Origin: Edaphobacter modestus | Lineage (GTDB): Bacteria; Acidobacteriota; Terriglobia; Terriglobales; Acidobacteriaceae | Assembly: GCF_004217555.1 (NCBI RefSeq) | Contig: NZ_SHKW01000001.1 | Coordinates: 1,922,001-1,986,000, forward strand | Reading direction: 5' to 3' | DNA: 64,000 nt | In this document: positions 25,943-33,583 of the stretch, one piece after another | How positions within the stretch are numbered: position 1 is the first letter of the stretch | How the letters are laid out: each line of letters begins with the position of its first letter | Made by a program: the position numbers and the translations under genes | Notes under the pieces: generated by a model | Databases searched by the model: none | The model's input: the letters and a program-made list of their open reading frames with translations, nothing else | Told to the model about the DNA's origin: nothing

Positions 25943-26236
25943 TCATCGAGGCTCTTTCCGCTTTTTTCCTTCTGTATTCTTCTTCTTTTTCTTCAAGTCT
26001 TTCTTCTCAGCTTTTTTCTTCTTGTTCTTCCCCTCTTTTTTCTTCTTCTTTCGCGCTGGTTGCCCTGCAATCTCTGCGTGATACGTAACCTCGCTCTCAA
26101 ACCAACACAGCATCTCCGCGCCGCAGGAACAAATCTCCCTGTGCGGCATGCTCTTCACCCAGTCAGCACATTCGCCGTGCTTTGCTCCGCAGCCAGGACA
26201 GACCACCCAGTCTCTGCTCACCGTCCTCAGAATCAT
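25943..26236 (-). CDS. zinc-ribbon protein with lysine-rich tail
   Basis: A 97-residue protein. The first half has paired Cys motifs suited to one zinc: CPGCGAKHGEC at about 13-23 and EICSCGAEMLCW at about 35-46. The second half (from about residue 62) is almost only Lys, with Glu, Gly, Asn and Arg: KKKKKEGKNKKKK, EKKDLKKKKKN, EGKKRKE. Such a tail would be disordered and strongly basic, suitable for binding nucleic acid. GGGGAG lies about ten bases before the ATG at 26236. I know no named family; small zinc ribbons of this kind occur in phages and in cells. It begins 40 bases from the attR-like site, just outside the insert. Confidence 0.6.
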   Translation of the reverse strand: MILRTVSRDWVVCPGCGAKHGECADWVKSMPHREICSCGAEMLCWFESEVTYHAEIAGQPARKKKKKEGKNKKKKAEKKDLKKKKKNTEGKKRKEPR

Positions 26237-26413
26237 TCTTTTTCCGCTCCCCTTAGCTAGGATGATGCATCAAAAGATGCTGTCTTGACCGGATAACGCG
26301 GATCGACCGATTCCCTTCGCAATACACTCCGCATCGGCTCTCCGACCAGAAACTAATCCACAGAACGCAACATCGTATCCAGGAGAGCGTCTTTATAAAC
26401 AGGAGTAACTGCG

Positions 26414-27607
26414 GTGGCAACGGATAGAGAGCAAACATCGACCGCCGTCTCTCACTCCGGCCACTCGAGGCGCAGGCCCGAACTGGATGCCCTTCGCGGC
26501 TTCTTCCTGGTCTGGATGACCCTCACCCATCTGCCTACCCGGCTAAGCGAATACGTCAATCAACCCTTCGGCTTCGTCTCTTCCGCCGAGGGCTTTGTCT
26601 TTCTCTCGGGCCTTCTGCTGGCGATGCTTTCCATTCGCCGCGCCGCGGAAGAGCCCGAGCAGATGCGGGACAAGATCTGGAAGCGCAGCCTTCACATCTA
26701 CGGGTACCACCTCTTCATGCTGATGTTCGCCTTCACGGTCGCGGCATCAGTGGCCTCTCACGCGCACCGCACCGCTCTCTTCAATCTTCTTAACTACTAC
26801 CTTTCGCACCCGCTCTCGGCCATCATCTCTTCTCTCCTGCTCATCTACTGCCCTCCACTCCTCGATATCCTGCCGATGTACATCGTCTTCATGTTTGCCA
26901 CGCCGCCCTTGCTCCTCTTCGCCGCCCGAAAGGGCTGGGGATGGATTCTCGCGGCAAGTGGCAGCATCTGGCTGCTGGCTCAGTTCGGTCTTCGAGGATG
27001 GGTTCACAACGTTGTCGTAGCGACTACCAGGCTCCACATCCCGCTGCAGGAGACGGGCGCGTTCAACCTGTTCGCCTGGCAGCTTATCTGGGTGCTCGGA
27101 TTGTGGGTGGGGGCTTCGATTGCCGACCGAGATCTGCCAGCTCCCCGGCTGCCCCGCTTCGTCTATCTTTCGAGCGCAATCGTCTGTCTCTTCTTTATGG
27201 GCGTTCGACACTCCTGGTTCGGGTCGCAACTCTCCCCACAGTTTTTCGGACTTCAGCTCGATAAGTGGCAGCTCGGTCCCCTTCGCATGCTCAACCTCTT
27301 TGCCTTTGGTCTCTTCCTCTATGGTTCGCGAAGGTTGGTCAAGCGCATCGTCAGCATCGAACCGTTCCTTACCTTGGGGAAGGCCTCGCTCGCGGTCTTC
27401 TGCGCCCATCTGTTTTTCGTCTTTGTCGGACTCGCACTTCTCCATGGAGACGCCGGCCAGGTCCATGGCATCCAGGCCACGCTGCTCATCCTCATGACCT
27501 TCTCTGGAATGTTCCTGGTGGCGAACCGTCAGGTCAACCACCGCCAGCATAGGGATCGTTCTCCCAAAGTCGATCCTTACCCAAAGGATGCTCCCACTCC
27601 CGGCTAG
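26414..27607 (+). CDS. OpgC-like integral membrane protein
   Basis: A 397-residue protein with about ten membrane segments. The start resembles OpgC (osmoregulated periplasmic glucan C-domain): RRPELDALRGFFLVWMTLTHLPTRLSEYVNQPFGFVSSAEGFVFLSGLLLAM, followed by WKRSLHIYGYHLFML and, near the end, FLTLGKASLAVFCAHLFFVFVG. OpgC proteins are related to acyltransferase-3 enzymes and succinylate periplasmic glucans. No glucan synthase (opgGH) is near, so the acceptor is unknown. GTG start at 26414, with AGGAG eight bases upstream. It appears monocistronic. Confidence 0.82.
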   Translation: MATDREQTSTAVSHSGHSRRRPELDALRGFFLVWMTLTHLPTRLSEYVNQPFGFVSSAEGFVFLSGLLLAMLSIRRAAEEPEQMRDKIWKRSLHIYGYHLFMLMFAFTVAASVASHAHRTALFNLLNYYLSHPLSAIISSLLLIYCPPLLDILPMYIVFMFATPPLLLFAARKGWGWILAASGSIWLLAQFGLRGWVHNVVVATTRLHIPLQETGAFNLFAWQLIWVLGLWVGASIADRDLPAPRLPRFVYLSSAIVCLFFMGVRHSWFGSQLSPQFFGLQLDKWQLGPLRMLNLFAFGLFLYGSRRLVKRIVSIEPFLTLGKASLAVFCAHLFFVFVGLALLHGDAGQVHGIQATLLILMTFSGMFLVANRQVNHRQHRDRSPKVDPYPKDAPTPG

Positions 27608-27658
27608 TCGATCTTCTTCGTGCCGCGGCGCAACTCCTCGACGAACTCCGCCTGCAAC

Positions 27659-28774
27659 TTATCCTTCCTGCTGCATCAGAGTCTGGATTCCGACGCTTAG
27701 AATGCCGCCGATTCCCAACGTCGTCAGCGGAGTCGCCCCCACATGCACCGAGAGCATCTGTTCGAAGATGCGTGGGTTCTTCTCAAAGGCTCCCTGGGTC
27801 CAGCGCCGCAACGGGCCAAAGCGGTCCATCAGAAGCATCGTCCGCGACATAAACAGCGGAACTCTCCGAATACGCCGGTGGGCCGCTTCGTAAAACCGTA
27901 GGTCGCCGCTCTTCAACGCAATCCCAAGCGCCTCTGCCTGTAGAAACGAAAGTGCCAGCCCCTGGCCGGAGATCGCATCCACCGAGCCGGAGGCGTCCCC
28001 GATCAGTGCCGTATGTCCCGCCGTCACTCGGTCGTAGAGATGTCCCTCGGTCAACGCTCCTCGTTCCGTGCTTACCGGCTCCGCCCCCTTCAGCCGCGAA
28101 GCGAGTTCGGGAAAGGAAGCGAGAGCCTCGCGAACCGATCTCACACGATGCGAGGCAACGACCACCACACAGACCTCATCCTTTCCAGTGGGTGTCATGT
28201 AAGCCTGGCCGCCATTGCACCAATAAATCTCCATGAATTCACCCCAGGGCCGGATCTTGAAGTGCTGCCTCAGACCAATCCGTCGACTCAGACGCCTCCC
28301 TCCACCAAGCCCTGACCATTCGCGAACGCGTGAGCGAATCCCATCCGCCCCCACCAACCAATTCGTCCGGATCTCCTCGCTTCCCGCACGCACCACACCA
28401 TCGCGTACGTTCAGAACCTGCGTCGACCACCGAAACTTCACCCCCAGCTCCATCGCGTTCTGATGCAGCAGATCATGAAGAACGGTTCTCCGGATTCCCC
28501 TACCCACTCCCTCGGGAAAACGCGCCTCCACCGAACGGCCGTCTTCCACAAATCGAATTCCATGGAAAGTCCCCGTCTCCTCCTCCGTCGGGGTCACTCC
28601 CAGTGCAGCCAGGGCCGCCAGGCCATCTGGCATCAAACCTTCGCCACATGCCTTGTCGATCCTCGGCTTAAAGCAATCGGCAACCATCACATCCAGGCCC
28701 TGGCGTCGAGCCGCAATCGCAGCCGCCAGGCCAGCAGGCCCACCCCCGCAGACAAATACGTCCGTCTTCAACAT
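27659..28774 (-). CDS. FAD-dependent oxidoreductase, geranylgeranyl-reductase/UbiH-like
   Basis: A 371-residue flavoprotein. The dinucleotide fold is at the start (TDVFVCGGGPAGLAAAIAARRQGLDVMVAD), with KACGEGLMPDGLAALAALGV typical of the geranylgeranyl-reductase branch and NWLVGADGIRSRVREWSGL and HTALIGDASGSVDAISGQGLALSFLQAEAL for the second FAD-contact motif. A hydrophobic C-terminal part could bind membrane. Family members reduce isoprenoids or hydroxylate quinone precursors and polyketides. No polyketide or methyltransferase gene adjoins in this window, so the substrate remains open. The gene is divergent from the ChbG gene, 164 bases away. Confidence 0.85.
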   Translation of the reverse strand: MLKTDVFVCGGGPAGLAAAIAARRQGLDVMVADCFKPRIDKACGEGLMPDGLAALAALGVTPTEEETGTFHGIRFVEDGRSVEARFPEGVGRGIRRTVLHDLLHQNAMELGVKFRWSTQVLNVRDGVVRAGSEEIRTNWLVGADGIRSRVREWSGLGGGRRLSRRIGLRQHFKIRPWGEFMEIYWCNGGQAYMTPTGKDEVCVVVVASHRVRSVREALASFPELASRLKGAEPVSTERGALTEGHLYDRVTAGHTALIGDASGSVDAISGQGLALSFLQAEALGIALKSGDLRFYEAAHRRIRRVPLFMSRTMLLMDRFGPLRRWTQGAFEKNPRIFEQMLSVHVGATPLTTLGIGGILSVGIQTLMQQEG

Positions 28775-28938
28775 GAGGATTGGACTTTAGAGATCACCGT
28801 GCGATTCACCTCGAATGTAATTTTGCTGTCGCGATATCGTCGAGCATTCACACCCCTGCCCCGACGCATCTCCTGCTAAAGTAATGCAAGCAGTGCGACG
28901 TTCGCCTATTCGCGAGTGTCTATCCTGTCGTTGATCTC

Positions 28939-29844
28939 ATGCCTTCCCGCCTCATCATCAACGCAGACGATTTTGGCCTTACTCCAGGCATAAACCGCTC
29001 CATTGCAGAGCTCCACTACGCCGGTGTCCTTACCTCGGCCACCCTCATGGCTACAGGGCCCGCCTTCGAAGACGCCATTTCCGTGACGCGCGGCATTCCG
29101 TCTCTCGGTGTCGGCTGCCATATCGTCCTCACCGACGGCGTCCCGGCCGCTCCCCTCCAAAGCATTCCATCGCTTCTCGGTCCCGATGGCAAGACCTTCC
29201 GTCCGTCGCTGCTCGACTTCGTCCGCGCTCTTTTGCGCGGCCAGATCCGCGAGGCTGATATCGAACGCGAGGCTCAGGCCCAAATCGACAAGCTGCAACA
29301 AGCGGGAATCACCATTACCCACGTCGACACGCATAAACACACCCACCTCTTTCCCGCCGTTGCCCGCCCCCTTCTCCGGGTTCTCGCACGCTCAAACATT
29401 CACGCCATTCGCAATCCCTTCGAACCCACTTTCACACAACGCCTTGCCCATGCAGGGATCAAGCGACGGCTTCAGATCCAGATCCTCAACCGTCTGAGGC
29501 CTGCATTCGAACGTCAGCCTCAGGTAGGCGACCAGAAGGTTCTCACGACCGAAGGAACGCTCGGCGTGTCCGCCACCGGAAATCTCAACACATCCACTCT
29601 TGGAGAGATTCTGAGCGCAATGCCTGCAACCGGGACCTTTGAGCTTGTCTGCCACCCCGGCTATAACGATCGCGACCTCGACCGCGTTACCACGAGACTC
29701 CGCTCGCACCGGGAGATCGAGATGCAGGCCCTCCTCACCACCATCCCTCCGGCCCTCGCGCAACCAAACGGCATCGAGCTCATCCATTACGGTAGCCTTG
29801 GTTCGGCAGACAGTTCACGGCCGAACGCCGTCAACGTTCGTTAG
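28939..29844 (+). CDS. ChbG/HpnK (YdjC)-family carbohydrate deacetylase
   Basis: A 301-residue protein with the YdjC fold. The metal and catalytic motifs are seen: LIINADDFGLTPGINRSIAELH at the start (DD as metal/catalytic acids), GCHIVLTDG, and THVDTHKHTHLFP with paired His residues; the end has FELVCHPGYND and ELIHYGSL. Relatives deacetylate N-acetylglucosamine units (ChbG, chitooligosaccharides) or act in hopanoid glycosylation (HpnK). It lies 28 bases upstream of bshA on the same strand; the neighbour makes GlcNAc-malate, so a deacetylase partner is notable. Hopanoid genes are not seen in this window. Confidence 0.88.
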   Translation: MPSRLIINADDFGLTPGINRSIAELHYAGVLTSATLMATGPAFEDAISVTRGIPSLGVGCHIVLTDGVPAAPLQSIPSLLGPDGKTFRPSLLDFVRALLRGQIREADIEREAQAQIDKLQQAGITITHVDTHKHTHLFPAVARPLLRVLARSNIHAIRNPFEPTFTQRLAHAGIKRRLQIQILNRLRPAFERQPQVGDQKVLTTEGTLGVSATGNLNTSTLGEILSAMPATGTFELVCHPGYNDRDLDRVTTRLRSHREIEMQALLTTIPPALAQPNGIELIHYGSLGSADSSRPNAVNVR

Positions 29845-29872
29845 ATTCCACACCTTAGCCGTAGGAGCTTCA

Positions 29873-31024
29873 ATGAAGATCGGCATCACCTGCTACCCCA
29901 CCTACGGCGGCTCGGGCGTCGTCGCCACCGAACTCGGCATCGAGCTCGCCGCCCGCGGCCATCAGATCCACTTCATCACCTCGTCGCAGCCCTTCCGTCT
30001 CACCGGACGCGAGGCGAACATTCACTTTCACGAAGTCTCCGTCTCCACCTATCCCCTCTTCGAATACCCACCCTATGATCTGGCTCTTGCCACTCGCATG
30101 GCCGAGGTCGCGGACTTCTACTCGCTCGACCTGCTCCACGTTCACTACGCCATTCCTCACTCCGTCAGCGCCCTCCTCGCCAGCCAGATGATCGAGTCTC
30201 ACTCCCTCGTTGCTCGACGCCGAAGCCTTCCTTTCATCACCACGCTTCACGGCACCGACATTACCCTCATCGGCCTGGACCCGTCCTATCTGCCCATTAC
30301 CCGCTTCGCCATCGAGCGCTCTCATGGCGTCACGGCGATCTCTTCCCATCTGGCCGACCGCACCCGCGAGGCCTTCGGCGTCACATCCGAGATCGAGGTC
30401 ATCCGCAACTTCGTCAACTGCGATCTCTACGTTCGGAAGCCCGAACTCGTCGCCGCGATGCGTCCCCGCTTCGCCTCTCCCGGCGAGCATCTTCTCGTAC
30501 ACCTCTCCAACTTTCGCGCCGTCAAACGCGTCCCCGATGTCATCGAGACCTTCGCCCGCATCGTCCGTTCCGTTCCCGCGCGCCTCATGCTCATAGGCGA
30601 CGGACCCGACCGCAGCCTCGCCGAGCATCTCGCCCTTCGCTATAAGGTCCAGGACCGCATCCATTTTCTCGGCAAGCAGGATGCCGTCCACGAGCTGCTT
30701 CCTCTCGCCGACCTCATGCTCATGCCCAGCCAGATGGAGTCCTTCGGGCTCGCCGCGCTCGAAGCCATGGCCTGTGGGGTTCCCGCCATCGCTACGCGTG
30801 TCGGCGGCGTTCCCGAACTGATCGACGACAACGTGAATGGCCTTCTCTTCGAGATCGGCGACGTCGATGCCATGGCCAGCGCCGCCGTCGCTCTGCTCAC
30901 CGATTCTGGCCGCCTCGAGGCCATGTCGCAGGCAGCCCGCCGCACCGCGCAGGATCGCTTCTGCACCACGCGCATCATCCCGCTGTACGAGGACTTCTAC
31001 CAACGTGTCCTCGACCGCACCTGA
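29873..31024 (+). CDS. bshA: N-acetyl-alpha-D-glucosaminyl L-malate synthase
   Basis: GT4 glycosyltransferase of 383 residues, starting MKIGITCYPTYGGSGVVATELGIELAARGHQIHFITSS. The segment PTYGGSGVVATELG, then LLHVHYAIPHSVSALLA, TTLHGTDITLIG, VIRNFVNCD and the nucleotide-binding PSQMESFGLAALEAMACGVPAIATRVGGVPELI, match BshA, the first enzyme of bacillithiol synthesis, which joins GlcNAc from UDP-GlcNAc to L-malate. AGGAG five bases before the ATG fixes the start. The later pathway enzymes (BshB, a PIG-L deacetylase, and BshC) are not in this window. Bacillithiol is known or predicted in Bacillota, Bacteroidota, Deinococcota and acidobacteria. Confidence 0.93.
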   Translation: MKIGITCYPTYGGSGVVATELGIELAARGHQIHFITSSQPFRLTGREANIHFHEVSVSTYPLFEYPPYDLALATRMAEVADFYSLDLLHVHYAIPHSVSALLASQMIESHSLVARRRSLPFITTLHGTDITLIGLDPSYLPITRFAIERSHGVTAISSHLADRTREAFGVTSEIEVIRNFVNCDLYVRKPELVAAMRPRFASPGEHLLVHLSNFRAVKRVPDVIETFARIVRSVPARLMLIGDGPDRSLAEHLALRYKVQDRIHFLGKQDAVHELLPLADLMLMPSQMESFGLAALEAMACGVPAIATRVGGVPELIDDNVNGLLFEIGDVDAMASAAVALLTDSGRLEAMSQAARRTAQDRFCTTRIIPLYEDFYQRVLDRT

Positions 31025-31068
31025 GATGTCATCCCAACTCGCAGTTCGAAGCCTTGCGGGAGAAAGCC

Positions 31069-32469
31069 TTACCCTCGCACCTTCGCCCGCCGCATCACAT
31101 CATCCACGGCGCTCACCGCAGCTTCCAGCACATGCCTTCCGCTCTGGGACCAGGTCTGCGCTTCCAGCACCGGCATTCGCAGCGTGACCTTCGTCCCACG
31201 CCCCGGCCTGCTGTTCACCTCTACGCTCGCCGGACTGCCATACTGAACCTCCAGCCGCTCCCGGACGTTTTTCATACCGATCCCTGCGCCCTGCCGCACC
31301 ATCGACTCAGCTCCGGACACCTGGTTGCGCTCGATCGACATTCCAACCCCGTCGTCCTCGACCTCAACCACCAGCATTCCGGTCTCATCGATCCTGCTTC
31401 GCAGCGTGACTGTTCCCCCGCTGATCCTCGGATCCAGGCCGTGCTTGATGCTGTTCTCGATCAACGGCTGCAGAAGCATTCCCGGCACTACGATGTCCAG
31501 CGTCTCCGGGGCAATCTCCTTCACCACCCGCAGCTTCGCACCGAACCGGACAACCTCGATATCCAGGTAGTCATCGGTAAATGCGAGCTCTTCGCGGAAA
31601 GGCACGAAGGCGTCCCGGTCCTTCAGCAACACCCGCAGAATATTTGCCAGCTTCACGATCATCTCCCGTGCCAGCTCGGGCTGCGATCGCACCAGTGAGG
31701 TGATGGAGTTCAGCGTGTTGAACAGGAAGTGCGGATTGATCTGCCTTTGCAACGCATCCAGCCGTGCCTCCAGCAGAAGGCGCTCCTGCTCCTCCAGCTT
31801 TCTCTCCACCCGAACCGCATTCCATATCTTCAAAGGAATTCCCACTACCACCGGGGCATTCGCACAGATCAGTAGCTCCACCCACCACTCTGTAGAGTGC
31901 AGGCTGAAATATCGCCTCGGATTGAACCAGGAGATCAGGCTTGCGCAGAACTGCATGCCCGCAATCAGCACGAGCAGCAGAACCTGCCTGTCCAGATGGG
32001 GCCGCTCCAGGTTTCGTCTGATCCACCGATAGAGACTCAGGTCGATCATGGGAGAGAACGACCACACATCTTCAGGATCGGCAAACCGCGAAAAGCTCCC
32101 CGCAACCGCCGCCACAATCAGGTTCACCGGCAACGCCCAGTATTCGTGATGCAGAAGCGCCGGGATCGCAAGCGCTGCGCCTCCCGCCATCGCCGCCAGC
32201 GGTCCCACCAGGATTCCAAGCAGAATAGTCGTCTCAAGGGAGAGGTCCGCCGCAAGAAAATTCGGTACCTTTACCCGCACCATCACGCCCAGAACCATCG
32301 GTGCGCAGATCATCGCCACCAGCTCGACCTTCTGGCGCGTCGTCTTGCGCGGTGCGAGCAGGGTGTCCTTGAACTTCTTCGATCGCGCCAGCGAGCTCGA
32401 CATCGCCGCCGCCACGCCCAGCTCCACCAGCAGCGTAATCAGAATTAGCGATTGTGAGATATGCACCAC
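31069..32469 (-). CDS. LytS/YehU-type sensor histidine kinase
   Basis: A 466-residue membrane histidine kinase. The N-terminal ~215 residues hold about six hydrophobic segments (ITLLVELGVAAAM, ICAPMVLGVMV, ILLGILVGPLAAMAGGAALAIPALL, VNLIVAAVAGSF, QVLLLVLIAGMQFCASL, LLICANAPVVVGIPL). The kinase core has the LytS-type phospho-acceptor INPHFLFNTLNSI with His247, then MLLQPLIENSIKHGL and VEVEDDGVGM...GAGIGMKNVRERL as ATP-binding motifs. These kinases normally pair with a LytTR response regulator; none is adjacent, so it is an orphan in this window. Two consecutive GTG codons at 32469 and 32466 are possible starts, behind AAGGGGG. Confidence 0.88.
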   Translation of the reverse strand: MVHISQSLILITLLVELGVAAAMSSSLARSKKFKDTLLAPRKTTRQKVELVAMICAPMVLGVMVRVKVPNFLAADLSLETTILLGILVGPLAAMAGGAALAIPALLHHEYWALPVNLIVAAVAGSFSRFADPEDVWSFSPMIDLSLYRWIRRNLERPHLDRQVLLLVLIAGMQFCASLISWFNPRRYFSLHSTEWWVELLICANAPVVVGIPLKIWNAVRVERKLEEQERLLLEARLDALQRQINPHFLFNTLNSITSLVRSQPELAREMIVKLANILRVLLKDRDAFVPFREELAFTDDYLDIEVVRFGAKLRVVKEIAPETLDIVVPGMLLQPLIENSIKHGLDPRISGGTVTLRSRIDETGMLVVEVEDDGVGMSIERNQVSGAESMVRQGAGIGMKNVRERLEVQYGSPASVEVNSRPGRGTKVTLRMPVLEAQTWSQSGRHVLEAAVSAVDDVMRRAKVRG

Positions 32470-32675
32470 CCCCTTAATCTACGCTCTCCCTCAAACTGCA
32501 ATACCTCCCGCGGCCACGACAGCGCACCCCAGGGGCATAACCCCACCTCAATCCAGTCACCCTGCGCGAGGGCGAAGTCCAGGCACCTCCGGTGAACCTG
32601 CCCCGCATCCTGCATCGTCGGCACCTCCACCGGAATCCAATCTTCGTGAGCGCCAAAACGTATAATCAAAAAGAG

Positions 32676-33314
32676 ATGCCTTTCACCGCCGTAAACAAGG
32701 TCGCCGACGCCGATTTCCCCACCCGATGGGGACAGTTCCGTATCCTCGGTTTCGAAGGCATCATCGACAAGCCCGAATCCTGTAACGGTGCTCTTCCCGC
32801 TCCCGCCCGTCGCATTGAAGGCGCCGTGGCTCTTGTGATGGGAGACATCCACAACGCTCCCCCCATCGTCCGGATCCACTCCCAGTGCCTCACCGGCGAC
32901 GTCTTCCATTCCCTGCGCTGCGACTGCCGCCAGCAGCTCGAGCTCGCCATGGCGATGATCGCCGAGACCGGCTCAGGAATTCTGCTTTATGAGCAGCAGG
33001 AAGGCCGCGGCATTGGCCTGATGGCCAAGCTTCGTGCCTACGAGCTTCAGGATCAGGGTCTTGATACGATCGAGGCCAACCTTGAGCTCGGCTATAAGGC
33101 TGACTGCCGCGAGTTCGAGCTTCCCGCCGAGGTGCTCAAGCTGCTTGGTGTTCCTGCGGTACGCCTCATCACCAACAATCCAGCCAAGGTCGAGGCCCTC
33201 GAAGTAGCCGGAATCAAAGTCGTCGAGCGCATCTCAGCCGAGGTTCCCCCCGAACCGACCAATGCGCGCTACCTCCAGACCAAGCGCGAAAAGATGGGCC
33301 ACCTCGTTAGCTAG
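32676..33314 (+). CDS. ribA: GTP cyclohydrolase II
   Basis: From MPFTAVNKVADADFPTRWG the product has 212 residues, the stand-alone RibA length. It shows IVRIHSQCLTGDVFHSLRCDCRQQLE with the three zinc-binding Cys, ILLYEQQEGRGIGLMAKLRAYELQDQGLDTIEAN with the catalytic Tyr/Arg region, and VRLITNNPAKVEAL near the end. RibA opens GTP to the first pyrimidine intermediate of riboflavin synthesis. No DHBP synthase domain is fused. The frame is open upstream to 32592, but the family alignment favours the inner ATG. It lies alone, divergent from the LytS-like kinase. Confidence 0.93.
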   Translation: MPFTAVNKVADADFPTRWGQFRILGFEGIIDKPESCNGALPAPARRIEGAVALVMGDIHNAPPIVRIHSQCLTGDVFHSLRCDCRQQLELAMAMIAETGSGILLYEQQEGRGIGLMAKLRAYELQDQGLDTIEANLELGYKADCREFELPAEVLKLLGVPAVRLITNNPAKVEALEVAGIKVVERISAEVPPEPTNARYLQTKREKMGHLVS

Positions 33315-33583
33315 CGACAACGATCGTTCCCCGATTCCACCCAGCTTCAAAGCATCCGCGCCGAGGATTTTGGAGGGAGCCATTTTCATCGAGGAATCTT
33401 CCCCAAGTAGTAGACTCGTGCGGACGGCCCCATTCAAGAACAACTTGGACAGTTTTAATGAAATTGCTCAAATAAAACAACTTGTACATAAATTCAAGAG
33501 ACGCGGCCACGGTCAGCCACCGAATCTCAGATAAACTGCATCGCATCTGCAAGTAGCTCTGTCGGCAACGAAAGGGATTGCAA

